A stretch of DNA of 64,000 bases from Miscanthus floridulus (Eukaryota > Streptophyta > Magnoliopsida > Poales > Poaceae): NCBI RefSeq assembly GCF_019320115.1, contig NC_089591.1, forward strand, positions 58,528,078 to 58,592,077. Direction: 5' to 3'. Positions 23,875-35,147 of this stretch are shown piece after piece. The translations under genes and the position numbers were made by a program. How positions within the stretch are numbered: the stretch's first letter is position 1; every line of letters begins with the position of its first letter. The notes under the pieces are model-generated. The model saw only the letters and a program-made list of their open reading frames with translations, searched no databases and was not told the origin of the DNA.

Positions 23875-26800
23875 TGTAACACCCCTGGTGTTACGAGCTT
23901 ATTTAGCACCGTGATTTAGGCCTAAGTAAAGTTTTCAAAGCGAGTTTCTCGGATTTTTGAATTAAAACATACTTGCCATGATAAGCGAATCCTGTGTGAT
24001 TTAGTTTCGTGGACTCAAATAAACGCTCAAGATAAATTACGTAGTGCGTAGAAATGTTTAGAAATGTCCGATAACGATTCTAGCAAATAAATAGCGAATG
24101 GCGTGTTTAATTGATTAAACACGAAAAATAGTTTTATAAACAAAATAAAATATAGTTTGTATTTAGTACATAATAAATCGAGAGCGCAAGTTTAATTGAG
24201 GAAAATGCAACTCTTGTTTTGATAAGTAAAAGTATTCAATAGTATATATATATATAAATCAAAGTTAGAATTTAAAAACTATCCAATTCGTTCGCGTCAC
24301 GCCGTGTTGCTCTGGCTGCCACGCTGCGCTGTCGTGTCCATGCCCCCGCTACGCGCCACCGTCCAACTGCCGGTTCTATCGCCTCACCTTGCATCACATT
24401 GAATGCCTCTGCTGCCTTGCATGCTTCAGTTGCTTGCCTGTGCACTCTACCTTCTCTCTCTCTCCTTTCGCTACACTGCTGCCTGTGCTGCTCGTGTACT
24501 TTCTCTTGGTAGTGACAGCCGGTGTCTTGTCCAAATATTTTTATCAGAGTACCAGCAGTCCTCAGCGGCTCACCTTTTTTAGCACTAGCAGCTAGCATTA
24601 TTTTTACTGCACCAGCAGCCGAGCCAGCGCAGCTGCATTAGGCCCCTTTTCCTCCTTGCGAGCGCACCCATGCCGGTCGTGGCCGCGTACCGTCCCCACG
24701 CTAGAGCCGCGACCCTAGCCCTGCTTTTCTCTAGCTCGCCTTCGCTGCTGGCTTCGGCGTTACAGCGCAAGCCACGCTGCTGCCCGACCACTGCACGCGC
24801 TAGTGTGCCTGATCCACGTGTGGCTCCTCGACCCTCCTCCTCCTCCTCTACCACGGCCGTGTGTGGCCGCCGTGCCCGCCTGCCTACGCCAGTCGTCGTA
24901 CCGCGCCATTTGCAGGGTGCTCCGTGGTCCGACCGCAGCACTGCCCCTCCTGTAGCACCTCACCTCGCTCCTCCGCGCCGCCGTGGCCGCTTCCACCATC
25001 GCCACCACGCTCGCGAGCACACGCAAGCCGTAGCACGCCACGGCCATGACCCGCACGCCATCACCGGGCACGTCACGCCACCGTGCCGTGCCCCACAGTC
25101 GCCGAGCCGCAGCGCCGTTGCTCCTTCGTCCTCCGCTCTATCACCACGCCGCGTTGCCCCATAGCACCTACCAAGGCTGCGCTTCACCAGCTATTCGCCC
25201 GCTGCCTCCTCTGTCTAAGCTGCGTCACTGCGGAGTGGGCCGCCGTGCGCCGTCCCAGAGCCAGTCGCGCCGCCGATGCCGCTGTGGATGTCGTCCTGTG
25301 CCACCTCTGCTTTGTAAGATGAAGGAAGGGTATAAGTCCAAGCACAAACATTGTACAGGGTCCCTATTGCTAAATACTGGACTCAAGTAAATAGTACTTT
25401 CGTATCACGGGTTAAATTGAGGAAAATACGAGGGCCTCGGTACAAATTAGCGTCGTCGCTGTCTGGCCCTGGCCATGTGGGCTGGCCTGCTCGCCATGCG
25501 GCGCGTGGGCTATTGGCCTGCCTGTCGCTGGGCCGGCCAGTCATTGCCGCGCGCTGGGCTAGCCTGTGGCCGCCGCGGCTGGGCCGTAAGCGCCCCACCG
25601 CGCGCTGGGCCGCGTTCGTCCGCGCTGCTGGGCTACCATCGCCTGGGCCGCACTGTGCACCAACGGGCCAGCGCTGAATCGCCTGGCGGTGGGCCTGCGC
25701 TGGAACCGCGCTCGCCGTGGGCCTTTTGGGCCGTGGTTATCTTTTCCGTTTCCAGTGAATTGGAGCAGATTTCCTAATATAAATTCTGAGCGGATTTTGT
25801 TATTTAAATATATAATTATTTAGGAGTCCAAAAATTATGAAACTAATTTTGTTGAGTTCCTAAAATCATGAGCTACCTGTTAGTAGATTTTGTTCACATA
25901 GTTCGATAATATTTTTGGGAGCTATATAATTAATTTAAGGTACTAATATTGTAAAATATAAACTTGTAGGAATTTTCATGATAAAAGGATAATATTGTTG
26001 AATCAAAAATTTGTACAGTAGACTCCAACAATATTAGGTACTCGTGGTAATTTTTGTAGTTCTAGAATAATCAGTTGCTAGGTAGCTAATGATTCTCTAT
26101 TTCGAATAAGGAATAAATCGATAGAATGAAATAAACAAACACCTTGGTTTATATAACTAAAATAATTGTTGGGAAATAACGCCTTATCCGACCACGTGTA
26201 TATGTAGCCTAAGTACGGTCGTCATTAGAACTCACTCGTTAGCTTGAGAGGCATAAATCGTATTTTACAAGTCACCGTTGCAATTGATTAATTATGTCTT
26301 TGCATTGTATCGCATTGCATATCATATAGGTACGATGATGGACCAACGGATCAATTAGAGGATGATTGAGAATCTGAAGATGGTGTAATGGTATTCTCTC
26401 CAGGAGATGATGCAATGAGCTTTCTATTCAGTTGATGATGGATAATATGAAGATGCAGATACTAACTTTTAATATATATCTTACCCAGGCAAGCCCCGGT
26501 GCATAACCCCTACTTTCTGTAGTTTAAATTATATTTGTGCATTAAGTTTTAAGGAGTTGAATGAAACCCACTTGCATATATATATCTTTATCCTATGAGT
26601 CTTACTAGTATGACAGGATCGTGTAGATTGCTATGCTATAGGACTTCGGTAGAAGTCGAGTGATTGCCTGTCACTCGCGAGAGATAGGAAATATATTATT
26701 GTATTATTATCACTTGGAAAATATAAATGGTGGAAAGGTAAACTGGTGACCGGGTAGGGATATAGTTTGGGTATTGGTGGGTATAAGAGGTTGTGTCGCC

Positions 26801-28005
26801 GTGGACGTGGGGCATGGCTTGGTTACACTGATTTTCCCTGTCTGGTCGGTTAAGGACCGATCGTTGCATAAGCCATCGAGGCAAGTCACAGACTTATTAT
26901 CCCGAGCACATACTTGGGTGTGGGTGCTTGGAAGACTTGTTGCTCTCTTGTCGTAGATCCGGCTCTTTTCGGACCGACTATCAGGGTGGAGAAGGTCCTT
27001 GCACCGCACTGAGTCCGAGACTCAGGAGCGGGGGCTTGGAGTCCCAGTTTGGACGGGGACCTGGACACCCGGAACAGGAGAGTGATGGGTTAGTTCTGCT
27101 TGTGCCTTGGGTACAAGCGGGGCGTGTGTTTTCGGGATACCTAGCTGGGGGCATTGATTCACGAATCGCCAGGCGATCCGGTACGGCTTGTTTCGTGTCT
27201 AGCACCGTAGTAAGAACTGAAAGATGAAGGATGAAATGGAAAAAAGGAACTCTGATTGCTTACCACATGCTTGAAAGTAGCACATGTGATTACATAGAAT
27301 GGTTAGTTAATGAACCAATGCGGCTATTAATAAAAATCAAATATAAGGACGCACGCTTAGTAATGCTTCCTGCAAATGCAATGAACCCACAAGCCAGATA
27401 GTATTGCATATCCTTGGAGTCTTTTCTTTTCTCCTATCGGGAAAGTCTTGCTGAGTACAATTAAGTACTCAGGATTTTATTTTCCCTGTTGCAGGTGACA
27501 TGTGGATGCTAGAACTGACCCTTGTGTGTGGATACCTCTTGGTGGGCTCAGCGAGGATTCCTTTACGCTGCGATCATAGTTTTTACTTACAACTCTCACC
27601 AAATATTTTTTATAAATGAAAGCTTATAATCTGTTGTCATAGTTCAATTATCAATGTTTCATCATGCTATGAATAGATATTTATTTCCGCTATAATTCTG
27701 ATCACGTGTTTATATTCCGTTGTCAATTAAATTGCTCATAACTCTGATAATATGATTACATTTCGCTGTTATAATAAATAATATTATACTCTGACATTGT
27801 ATTAAAAGTGATGTAAGAAATGGTTAATGATGATGTAAGTTTTATTCTCTCATTTGTGATCCTGATGGCAAAAATGTGGATTTTCGGGTTCTCCCCTAGG
27901 GTGTGCCCGACGGAACTGCATAATTTGATGTTCTCCCTTGAGTGCTTAGTGTCTAATAGAAGACAAGCGCTCCTATGAGGCATTAGATTAGGCGGTTCTG
28001 CCACA
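23875..28005 (+). repeat. right LTR of the long element, complete
   Basis: This is 4131 bp, starting TGTAACACCCCTGG and ending GGCGGTTCTGCCACA. It is the uninterrupted copy used here to reconstruct the split left LTR. The GC-rich middle (24300-25700) gives spurious ORFs, for example 24670-25164. These are not kept in equal form in the left copy. Confidence 0.88.
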
Positions 28006-28360
28006 CAATAAGTCTTGGCTGAATTCAATTTTAAGTTCCATTTCTAAGCTACTAGAATTTCTAGCTAGCAATGTTATTTTTCTACAGCGAAAGTTGTATT
28101 GTCATCTACAAAATTTGTACTTCAAACTTTATTTAAGTATCACACACATGTTCTATAGTATTTTTTCTTAATAAAAATTAATTTTCAACCCTACTTGATA
28201 TACATGAGCTATTGAATCAACTTTCATTTAGTATTTTTATTAATCATTTTAAGTTACAAGAAATGTATCTACACATCCTATCACATGCATTAACACATAA
28301 ACATGATGCTCATAACATGTTTGAGTAGTTAGTTTAGGGCATAACACCGAGGGTGTTACA
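28006..28360 (-). repeat. start of an older chromovirus-type LTR, reverse orientation
   Basis: On the minus strand this begins TGTAACACCCTCGGTGTTA at 28360, closely resembling the start of the 23875 LTR (TGTAACACCCCTGGTGTTA). It then diverges. It is cut at 28006 by the end of the long element. It is best read as the first 355 bp of an LTR into which the long element inserted. Confidence 0.55.
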
Positions 28361-28387
28361 TGTAACCACACTATATACTCTCCAGGA

Positions 28388-28524
28388 GGCCCGTTTGGCT
28401 TACCCCATATTCAGCTTGTTCGGCTTGTTTTTTCAGCCGGAACAGTGTTTTTCTCTCACAACAATTTAGTCAGAACAGTGTTTTTTAGCCAGTTTCAGCC
28501 AAATTTCAGACCAGCGAACGGGGT
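28388..28524. mobile_element. MITE, GGCCCCGTTYG family, copy A
   Basis: This is about 137 bp with imperfect terminal inverted repeats (GGCCCGTTTGGC at the left, CCAGCGAACGGGG at the right) and the inner text TTTTTCTCTCACAACAATT. The same layout recurs at 42736-42876. No coding capacity. Confidence 0.65.
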
Positions 28525-28890
28525 CGACGTTTGTGAATTGTGATGTGTGGAAAGCTTGAAGTTGACTCCAACTAGGTTTCCCTTCTCCAGCTTCCGTGCA
28601 TCTTCTTCGTTCGAGTGAATGTATGATTAGGCTACTGTTGCCATCCGCCGTAATCTTCTATATTTTTTAATCGTAGTGCCTGTATAGTAAGTAACAATGC
28701 CAAGTCTATCTTCACCTCATCAAGTTAAATATATTCCACCAAGTAACAATGCCAAGTCTAATCAAGGTAGAAATTAATTCACAACTTTTGACTTCTACTT
28801 CACATTACTACTGTTTTTTTTTCTCTGAATGCATTTCCTGAAAGTTTGGTATATTGTACAGATGCCCTGTTCTTGACATATACAAATATA
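28525..28890. other. intergenic, nothing recognised
   Basis: AT-rich DNA with a short direct repeat of AAGTAACAATGCCAAGTCTA near 28690 and 28740. No ORF, RNA gene or element end was seen. Confidence 0.6.
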
Positions 28891-29167
28891 CTCCCTCCGG
28901 TTTTGAAATGATAAGCATATTTTAATAATAAAAAGCATACAAAAATAAACCCCTAATTTATCCTTTAATATGTTGTCATTTGCTAAAGAATAAATACTAT
29001 CTAAGAAGCATTTTCAATACAATTTTTTTAGGAAACATTTCCAATACAAATTTATTGAAGCAAGTTCAAGTCCTAACTTATATATTAAATTATTGGTTAA
29101 AGCTCATTAAATTTGACTTTTCTATGTATATATAAAATACGTTTATTACTTTGGCATGGAGGAGAAG
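28891..29167. mobile_element. Stowaway-like MITE
   Basis: It begins CTCCCTCCGGTTTTGAAATG after a TA, the Stowaway (Tc1/mariner-type) terminal sequence. It ends near 29167 with a degenerate GGAGGAGAAG followed by TA. About 277 bp, AT-rich, non-coding. The right end is poorly preserved. Confidence 0.55.
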
Positions 29168-29940
29168 TAGTGCGTAAGCGAGTGTAAGAGCACATGTTCA
29201 CATGTCTGAGGAAAAGCTAGACTTTTTTTTGTGTGCCTTTTTTATCTGGTACTGCAATTAGGAACAATGTAGTACGAACTAATACACATGAAAGGATACG
29301 TACAATAAACCTTTAGAAGCATATCATTGAGCTAACAGCAGCCAGCCAGCCAGCTATCTCCACTAGCATTTGGAAATGGAATTTAACCTGAGCCTACATG
29401 GCTATAGCTAGCTAGTTTGAGCTATTGTGGAATATTGTAAAGTTTATCCAACCTATCCATATCCCGTAGCCAAATTTGAATCTCAGATGTTGCTTAGACC
29501 AATAATTAGAGATGGTACCCGAGGCAACCTTTTTTCTAGCGAGGACCATATTGCTGTTAGTGATGCCTACACATTGCCTTTTAGACTTTATCATTTTGTA
29601 AATACAATAAAGCATGCATCTATATATAGCTTTCTATCTTGAAGGAATAAAACAGGATGGTAGACCATTGAATCAACGAGACGAAACATCCAAACACTTG
29701 TTATCCTTGTTGATTTAGCTTGTATATAATTTAACAAACCAAAGTATATTATAATGATCTATTTCATTAATATATGATAACATTAAAAGGAGACACCATG
29801 TTCGCCGAGAGGACCTAGAAGATATGAGATTAATCGAAAAAAGAAGACTTATTCATAACACGATCTAACGGTCTAAATTAAACCAAAGAGTCTATATCTA
29901 CTACGATAATAAATAGTAAATTCAGAGTAATAAAATAGTC
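29168..29940. other. intergenic, nothing recognised
   Basis: AT-rich. Only short ORFs without similarity to anything I know. A GCCAGCCAGCCAGC run occurs near 29340. Confidence 0.5.
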
Positions 29941-30115
29941 CACGGTTGCTAGACTAATTGGTCAAGCACTCAAGCCTCCGGGTGGCGTCCCCCGTGACCA
30001 GAGTTCGAATATTGGGTTAGACGAATTTCTGGTAGGCGGTGTGGAAAAAAAAAACCCTCGCTTGTCCTGCGTTCCCAAAACACAGGTAAGATAGACCGTA
30101 ACAGCCCTTGTGTTT
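29941..30115 (+). mobile_element. tRNA-derived SINE, probable
   Basis: The first 75 bp resemble a decayed tRNA gene: a box A-like TTGCTAGACTAATTGG near 29946 and a box B-like GAGTTCGAATATT at 30001. After it come TGTGGAAAAAAAAAACCCTCG and GTTCCCAAAACACAGG, a body I associate with a common grass SINE. The exact 3' end is uncertain. Confidence 0.5.
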
Positions 30116-30996
30116 AGAGTAATAAAATAAGGGACAATAGTAATTTGATTTCCATCGTCACTGCTTAGTGAGAGGATTGGTGAGCTGTTTTTTTTTTTTT
30201 TTGATAAAGGATTAGTGAGCTGTTGACTACGCCAGCTACTAGAAATTTTAGCAGAAGAAACTGTACGCCCGAAGTAATTACTGGAGTAATTAGCACGCAA
30301 TGGCATCAGTATTCTTTACGTCAGCAGTATGTCATATTTACGTCTGCATGCACCGAGTGACATGTTTTCTGCACATTAATTTCCACTTCTAGATATGGAA
30401 CTAATTCTTTACGCCCTGTAGTCATATGAGAAAATTGCCTTTTGAAACTTCAATCAAAGGATAAATTCCATGTCCTACACTGTACTCGTCTACTCAGGCA
30501 ACTCCTTTGACTTGACTAGGATACAGTGCGGAAGTGTTCACATCTTGTTTTGGAACAATGACCAATGTTTACTACAACATCTTGCCTCCTCTTTTGTTGA
30601 TTCCTTTTCTTGAACTTGTATACTCTTGTTTTCGCTAATGCATCTTCAGTAGGGGGGCTTTGGCGCTTCCTGTTTCATAAAAAGGTTTACTACAACATGT
30701 ACTGTATATTCATTCAGATTTTTTTTATTTGATTTGTATAGAGCGTATGATCATGATCATTAAGGCCCCCTTGCTTTGATGCTCATCAAACTGTCGGCGA
30801 CGATAATTAGCAGTGTATTCCACTCATCTAGCACAGCTCAAAAGGTATCCTGGACAGTACAGTATCTGAACCCTAGCGTAGACAACGGCAGGAGACCTGC
30901 TTGTGCCATTGGAGACTGTTGATATAGTATAGCTTAGGCATGAAAGGCACAGGTTGGAATAGAAAAATGGCGGCGCCAATCTGCATTTGTGGATCA
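30116..30996. other. intergenic, nothing recognised
   Basis: AT-rich DNA with a T run at about 30188-30202. No gene or element ends were identified. Confidence 0.5.
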
Positions 30997-31243
30997 GGCC
31001 CCTGTTTAGATGCGAAAATTTTTGGCTTTTGGCTACTGTAAGCACTTTCGTTTGTATTTGGCAAAAATTGTCCAATTATGGACTATTTAGGCTTAAAAGA
31101 TTCGTCTCGCCAATTACGGATAAACTGTGTCAATTAGTTATTCTTTTTACCTACATTTAATGTTCCATACATGTGCCGTAAGATTTGATATGACTGGAGA
31201 ATCTTGAAAATTTTTGGATTTTGGGTGGCATCTAAACGGGGCC
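30997..31243. mobile_element. MITE with 3 bp target duplication TCA
   Basis: This is 247 bp with inverted ends GGCCCCTGTTTAGATGC / GCATCTAAACGGGGCC, flanked by TCA at 30994-30996 and 31244-31246. The inner text (ATTCGTCTCGCCAATTACGG) resembles the larger MITE at 42996. It is probably of the PIF/Harbinger-derived (Tourist) type, although TCA differs from the usual TWA. It lies about 660 bp beyond the stop codon of the MYB gene. Confidence 0.85.
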
Positions 31244-31906
31244 TCAGCACCCCCACACGTTCTTCGTTTACTTTTCCAGATCAAACAAAGGTGACGCAGC
31301 AATCAGCAGACAGCCAGATCTGTGCTTGGCATTGTTTGACTGTAAAATCACACAAAAGAAATCCTCCTTTAGTTTGTCCCGGTCTCTGCTGCAGTCTGCA
31401 CACGTGTTTCAGACTTTTTTCTCAAAGGCAACAGTTACCATTTCACATCAGCTGGGGACGAAGCGTGCACTGGAGAATGGACAGATCGCAGGCAGGACAG
31501 AAGCCGTACACGAGTTGAGCATTGGCATAACACACGAGTAGCAGACTAGATGAATTTAATCAACGAATTGCAAGAGGCCGAGTCCATTTCTGTTCTGGTG
31601 ATCCTCACTACTGTACATGGAAATCTGCATGCACAGCGTGCAAAAGAATTCTTCTTGGAATGGATAGCATAGGTTTCGATCACCGATACCTTGTCGATCG
31701 ATCTTTATATACAAGAAAGCAAACAAGATAGATGCAATGGCGTGTCGCGTTGTTTCTGCCTAATTTCGTCGTGGACACTCTTTCATTCTCTGTTAATTCG
31801 CTGCTATTGCCCCCTCCCTAGTCCCTCCGACGCAAGACGTGCAGAGGGAGAGAAAAGAACGATGAATCAATTAGCCAAGGAACTGAAAAATCCTCTCGCG
31901 CGCGCT
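31244..31906. other. 3' flank of the MYB gene
   Basis: No ORF of interest. It should hold the MYB 3' UTR and polyadenylation site (minus strand). AT-rich stretches near 31850 and 31690 could serve, but no single signal can be chosen from sequence. Confidence 0.4.
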
Positions 31907-33390
31907 CTAAATCTGCGGCAATTCCTGGTGCACGTCGCCGGACTCCATGAACACTCTGAGCCAGTAGTCCAAGTCGCCGTCGGCGCCAACCGACGACGCG
32001 CCCAACGCGTCGGAGGGCTCCATGGGGACGTCGAAGCTCTGGAGCGGCATCGACAGCGTCTCGGACCAGAAGGTGTCGTCGAACTGAAACTCCTCGGCGT
32101 CCGAGGCGGAGGAGGTGAAGCTCTCCTCCTTGGGGAACCCGGGCGAGCTCCCCGTGTTGCCCTGTTCCTGCTCCGTCATGGACGACGACGACTCGGTCAC
32201 CGACGACAAGGCCGCCGACCGTTCAGGCGACACCGGCGCTGTGGTGGCCGGGACCGGGACGAGGGCGACGTCGGCCGTCTTCTTCCTGGCGCCGCCCCCG
32301 CGCTTGGGCCTGTGCTTCCTGCCGGCGCCACCTGCTGCCTGCGCCCCGTGCTGATGCTCCGGCTTGGTGGGCTCCAGCCGCTTCTTGAGGTGCGTGTGCC
32401 AGACGTTCTTGATCTCGTTGTCCGTCCGCCCGGGCAGCGTGGCGGCGATGGCGGACCACCTGTGTGTGGCCAAACAATTCAGAGCTCATCACATCAGTGC
32501 ACAGCTTTGTCAGAGGAAAGGAATTGATTACTTTTACTCTCTGCTGCGTGATTGGATTCCCCTTGCGGAATCACACGCACTTGTTTTAATTAACGCTGTA
32601 CTAGTTCAATTTTTTAACTGCCCTGAGCTCTAGACGGCAACGGCAGGCAGCAGTGCCCCGTTCGTCGTCCACGACGAGGACGGACGGCCAAACTAGAGGA
32701 GGTGGAATCTCCGGCAGATCTCGCGCATCATCAGTGACGCAATTAAATTAACTAGTGACCAAGTGGCCTGCACACTTGGGATTTTCTTTCTTCGTCGGCC
32801 TCGAGGCGGGGCCCACGGGGATAATGTATTGTATGCCCTGCCCTGCCCTGCCCCACTGACAGGAACAAGAGGAAGACGAAGACGAAGAGTGATTTGCGTT
32901 TGAAGCAACAATCACTGCTCCTCCGATTTAGCAAAACACCCGAACAGACAGCAATGCGAGAAAGGGAAAGAAAAGGACGAGAAGAAAAAATGGGGGGCAG
33001 AATTAATTAGCAGCAAGCAGTAGTGCAGTACCTGTTGCCGAGCTGCTCGTGGAGGCTGATGATGGCGTCCTCTTCCTCCTTGCTGAAGTTGCCGCGCTTG
33101 ATGTCCGGGCGCAGGTAGTTGATCCACCGGAGCCGGCAGCTCTTGCCGCACCGCAGCAGCCCTGCAGAAGCAGCAGCACGTCTCGTTAGCACTCCGCGGC
33201 GGAGGAGCTAGCAAGCAGAGGGAGGCAGGCAGGTCGTCGAGTGGGTTGATCACTCACCGGCTTGCTTGGGCAGCGCGCGCCAGTTGCTGTGGCCGAAGCT
33301 CTGGATGTGGGCGACCAGGATCTTGTCCTCCTCGGGCGTCCATGGCCCCTTCTTCAGCCCCATCTTCGCGCAGCACGGAGCCCTCCCCAT
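31907..33390 (-). CDS. R2R3-MYB transcription factor, subgroup 2 (MYB13/14/15-like)
   Basis: There are three exons on the minus strand: 33390-33258 (133 bp), 33161-33032 (130 bp) and 32459-31907 (553 bp, stop included). All introns are GT-AG and the total is 816 bp, or 271 residues. Exon sizes 133 and 130 are the classical R2R3-MYB pattern. The DNA-binding repeats have W17, W37, W57 and F70, W89, W108 at canonical spacing, plus conserved Cys49/Cys53. The second repeat ends [12 protein letters not shown]. The bHLH-contact motif (DLxxRxxxL) is absent ([10 protein letters not shown]), so a bHLH partner is unlikely. The C-terminal region holds [12 protein letters not shown], resembling the subgroup 2 motif, and [12 protein letters not shown]. 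Grass and Arabidopsis members regulate cold, wounding and phenylpropanoid or lignin responses. That this copy does so is inference. The frame is intact. Confidence 0.93.
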
Positions 33391-33601
33391 TTGATTCTAC
33401 TGGATGGATCTCCTCCGATCCTCTGAGTGTTGTCTGAAGCTGTGTGCTTTGCTAGATTGGCTTGTCTGTTCGAGGGAGGTGTGGGGAGTGCAGGCAGGGA
33501 GGAGGGAGGCGTGTGTTTGCTGCCTGCCTGTTTGTCTTTGGGGACGGGAGCACTGTCCTGGTCGTGCTGAAGGTAAGGGTGGAGTCGTGAGGGTGCCCGG
33601 C

Positions 33602-33611
33602 TATTTATCTT
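33602..33611 (-). promoter_or_regulatory. TATA box of the MYB gene, probable
   Basis: The minus strand reads AAGATAAATAGCCGGGCACC, giving an ATAAATAG core about 212 bp before the start codon. This would put the transcription start near 33570 and leave a leader of about 180 bp. Spacing and composition fit a grass gene. Confidence 0.5.
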
Positions 33612-33824
33612 GGTGGCGAGTGATGACGGGGCTTGAGAGTTTTTTGTTTTTTTTTTCAATAATAAATGCATAGAGCGCTTGAGAGTTCAAACAGACACGT
33701 GCTCTAATGCGTAAGCCCACGCAACTTCCGGGTAAGTGGTTCCTCTGGGTGGGCCAAGTGGGGCTGTAATTTTCCACCGTTTGTGATTTATTTTTCCTCG
33801 TTACTTTTTAGCTCACGGATAGGG

Positions 33825-33990
33825 CCAGTTTGGTCTTTGAATTCTCTAGTCTAAATATTTGTTGAAAGTTTTTTTACTGTAATTTTAGAGCATTTTCGTT
33901 TGCTAGTATGATCTAAATTTTTTATTTAGGCTCAAGAGTTAAAGTGGTCTAAAATTGAGTGACTACACTTTAGACCATAGGATCCAAACA
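33825..33990. mobile_element. small MITE-like segment
   Basis: The left edge GGGCCAGTTTGGTCTTTGAA and the right edge TTTAGACCATAGGATCCAAACA are rough inverted repeats about 165 bp apart. The inner CTAAATTTTTTATTTAGG could form a stem. No clean target duplication was found. Confidence 0.35.
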
Positions 33991-34174
33991 TTCCGTGAGA
34001 GTTATGTTGCTTAGAGAAAACCCTTCTATTTATATTAGGACAATCCCCATCTAAAATTATGGGATAGCTTCTATACTTACCGAGTGAAGCAGATGCTACG
34101 TATAGAAACCATATTCATAATAATGGATATTTTCTTCAAAACAAATTCTCTCAAATCACTTATCATTCTCTACC

Positions 34175-34282
34175 GGGAACGACCATCGAACTCGAAAACC
34201 GGGAATGTTTCACCATTTATTTTCTGAAACCGGACACAAAAGGCCATGGATTGCAGTCCACCTACACATTCCTGGTTTTGAC
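34175..34282 (+). repeat. left terminal inverted repeat of the MULE
   Basis: It pairs with 38501-38597 on the other strand, with scattered mismatches. CCGGACACAAAAGGCCATGG is identical in both. Confidence 0.8.
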
Positions 34283-35147
34283 AGAACTCCTCCCCTTCTC
34301 TCATTCTTCTCCTCCAAACCAGCCCTCTCCTCTTCTCACGTTACTCTCTCCTCCCCTTGCTCTGCCATGGCTGCCACTCCCTAAATCCCCTCTATTGCAC
34401 CAAATCCTTGGGGGAAACTTGCAAATCGGATCGAGGACAACAATAGGAGCAAGAAGAGGTGCATCTTGCATGTGGATCGGTCCTTCCCCATCCCTTCCAG
34501 TCACCCTAGGGTTTGTGGCTGACCAAGGTGAGTTGGATTTCCCCCTTCTCTGCACAAGTTTGGTGTTTAGGGTGGATTTTGGCCATGGGAATAGGTGGAC
34601 TAGTGGGGGAGAAAAGTTGCTTGAATGTTGTTCCTCGGATTTCAGATGAACAGTTTCTGCAGATTTTCTTGGGGAAACGATTAGGGCTACTTAGAGACCG
34701 AAATAAGTGTTTTGGTGAACTACAAAGTTGCAGAGGACCTTCGGATCTATTAGCTCGTGAAATTTCATGATTTTATCTCAAGCAGTTTTAGAGATATGTA
34801 TTTTCGAAATTAGGTGTCATGCTGTGACGAAGTTCTAGACAGAACTGGATGTAGGGGCCTTTCAAAACCCTTAAATGTCTTATTAGACTTTCCAAATATG
34901 AGAAGCTTGTAGTACTTTCCATTAGCTTTCCAGATTGGTAAAGATTATGCCTTTTGTATTTCGCTGCCATCATATCCTTTATGGATTAAAACGTATAAAG
35001 AGGTGAAGCAGCACTGCTGCATTTGATATGTCGCTTTGTTTGTTGTTTTGCTTGTATGTCGGGTTGGGGAGTAGGAGTGCTTAATCCATTGTTTAATGCA
35101 GCCACAAACTTGTTTGTCATACAGGCAAGTGATAAAGTGTCCTGGGA
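34283..35147. other. MULE 5' untranslated region and intron-like DNA
   Basis: A C/T-rich stretch (34290-34390) resembles a leader. A GGTGAG at about 34526 could be a 5' splice site and ACAGGCAAG near 35120 a 3' splice site before the start codon. No coding sequence was recognised. Confidence 0.4.

Larger units (their letters stand above)
4881..28005 (+). mobile_element. large non-autonomous LTR retrotransposon with chromovirus-type LTRs, split by a nested insertion
   Basis: The two LTRs are 4881-7814 plus 19467-20516 (left, missing about 211 bp at its start) and 23875-28005 (right, complete). The internal region is 20517-23874, only about 3.4 kb. It has an initiator-Met-tRNA-type primer binding site (20521-20529) and a purine-rich tract before the right LTR. 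No protease, reverse transcriptase, RNase H or integrase could be recognised. The TGTAACACCC start and the text before the right LTR (AATCTCAGGACGAGATTC) are typical of Tekay/Del chromoviruses, so it probably uses proteins of such an element. Structure is firm. The lineage is from remembered family features. Confidence 0.8.
33391..34174. other. MYB promoter region and flank
   Basis: The first 230 bp upstream of the start codon form a GT/GC-rich leader and core promoter. Beyond about 33640 the DNA becomes AT-rich. A MITE-like segment sits at 33825-33990. No further gene was seen before the MULE at 34175. Confidence 0.55.

Noticed and set aside
28006..28360. Extension of the 23875 LTR to 28360, giving a 4.5 kb LTR
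   Set aside because: The left LTR copy ends at CCACA (20516) next to the primer binding site, matching 28005. The extra 355 bp are not present there.
29941..30015. A functional tRNA gene
   Set aside because: Boxes A and B are degenerate, no cloverleaf with an anticodon stem could be drawn, and a SINE-like body follows.
31691..32527. 278-codon plus-strand ORF over the MYB gene
   Set aside because: It is the antisense of MYB exon 3. GC-rich exons give such shadows, and the minus-strand frame has a full domain structure and splice sites.
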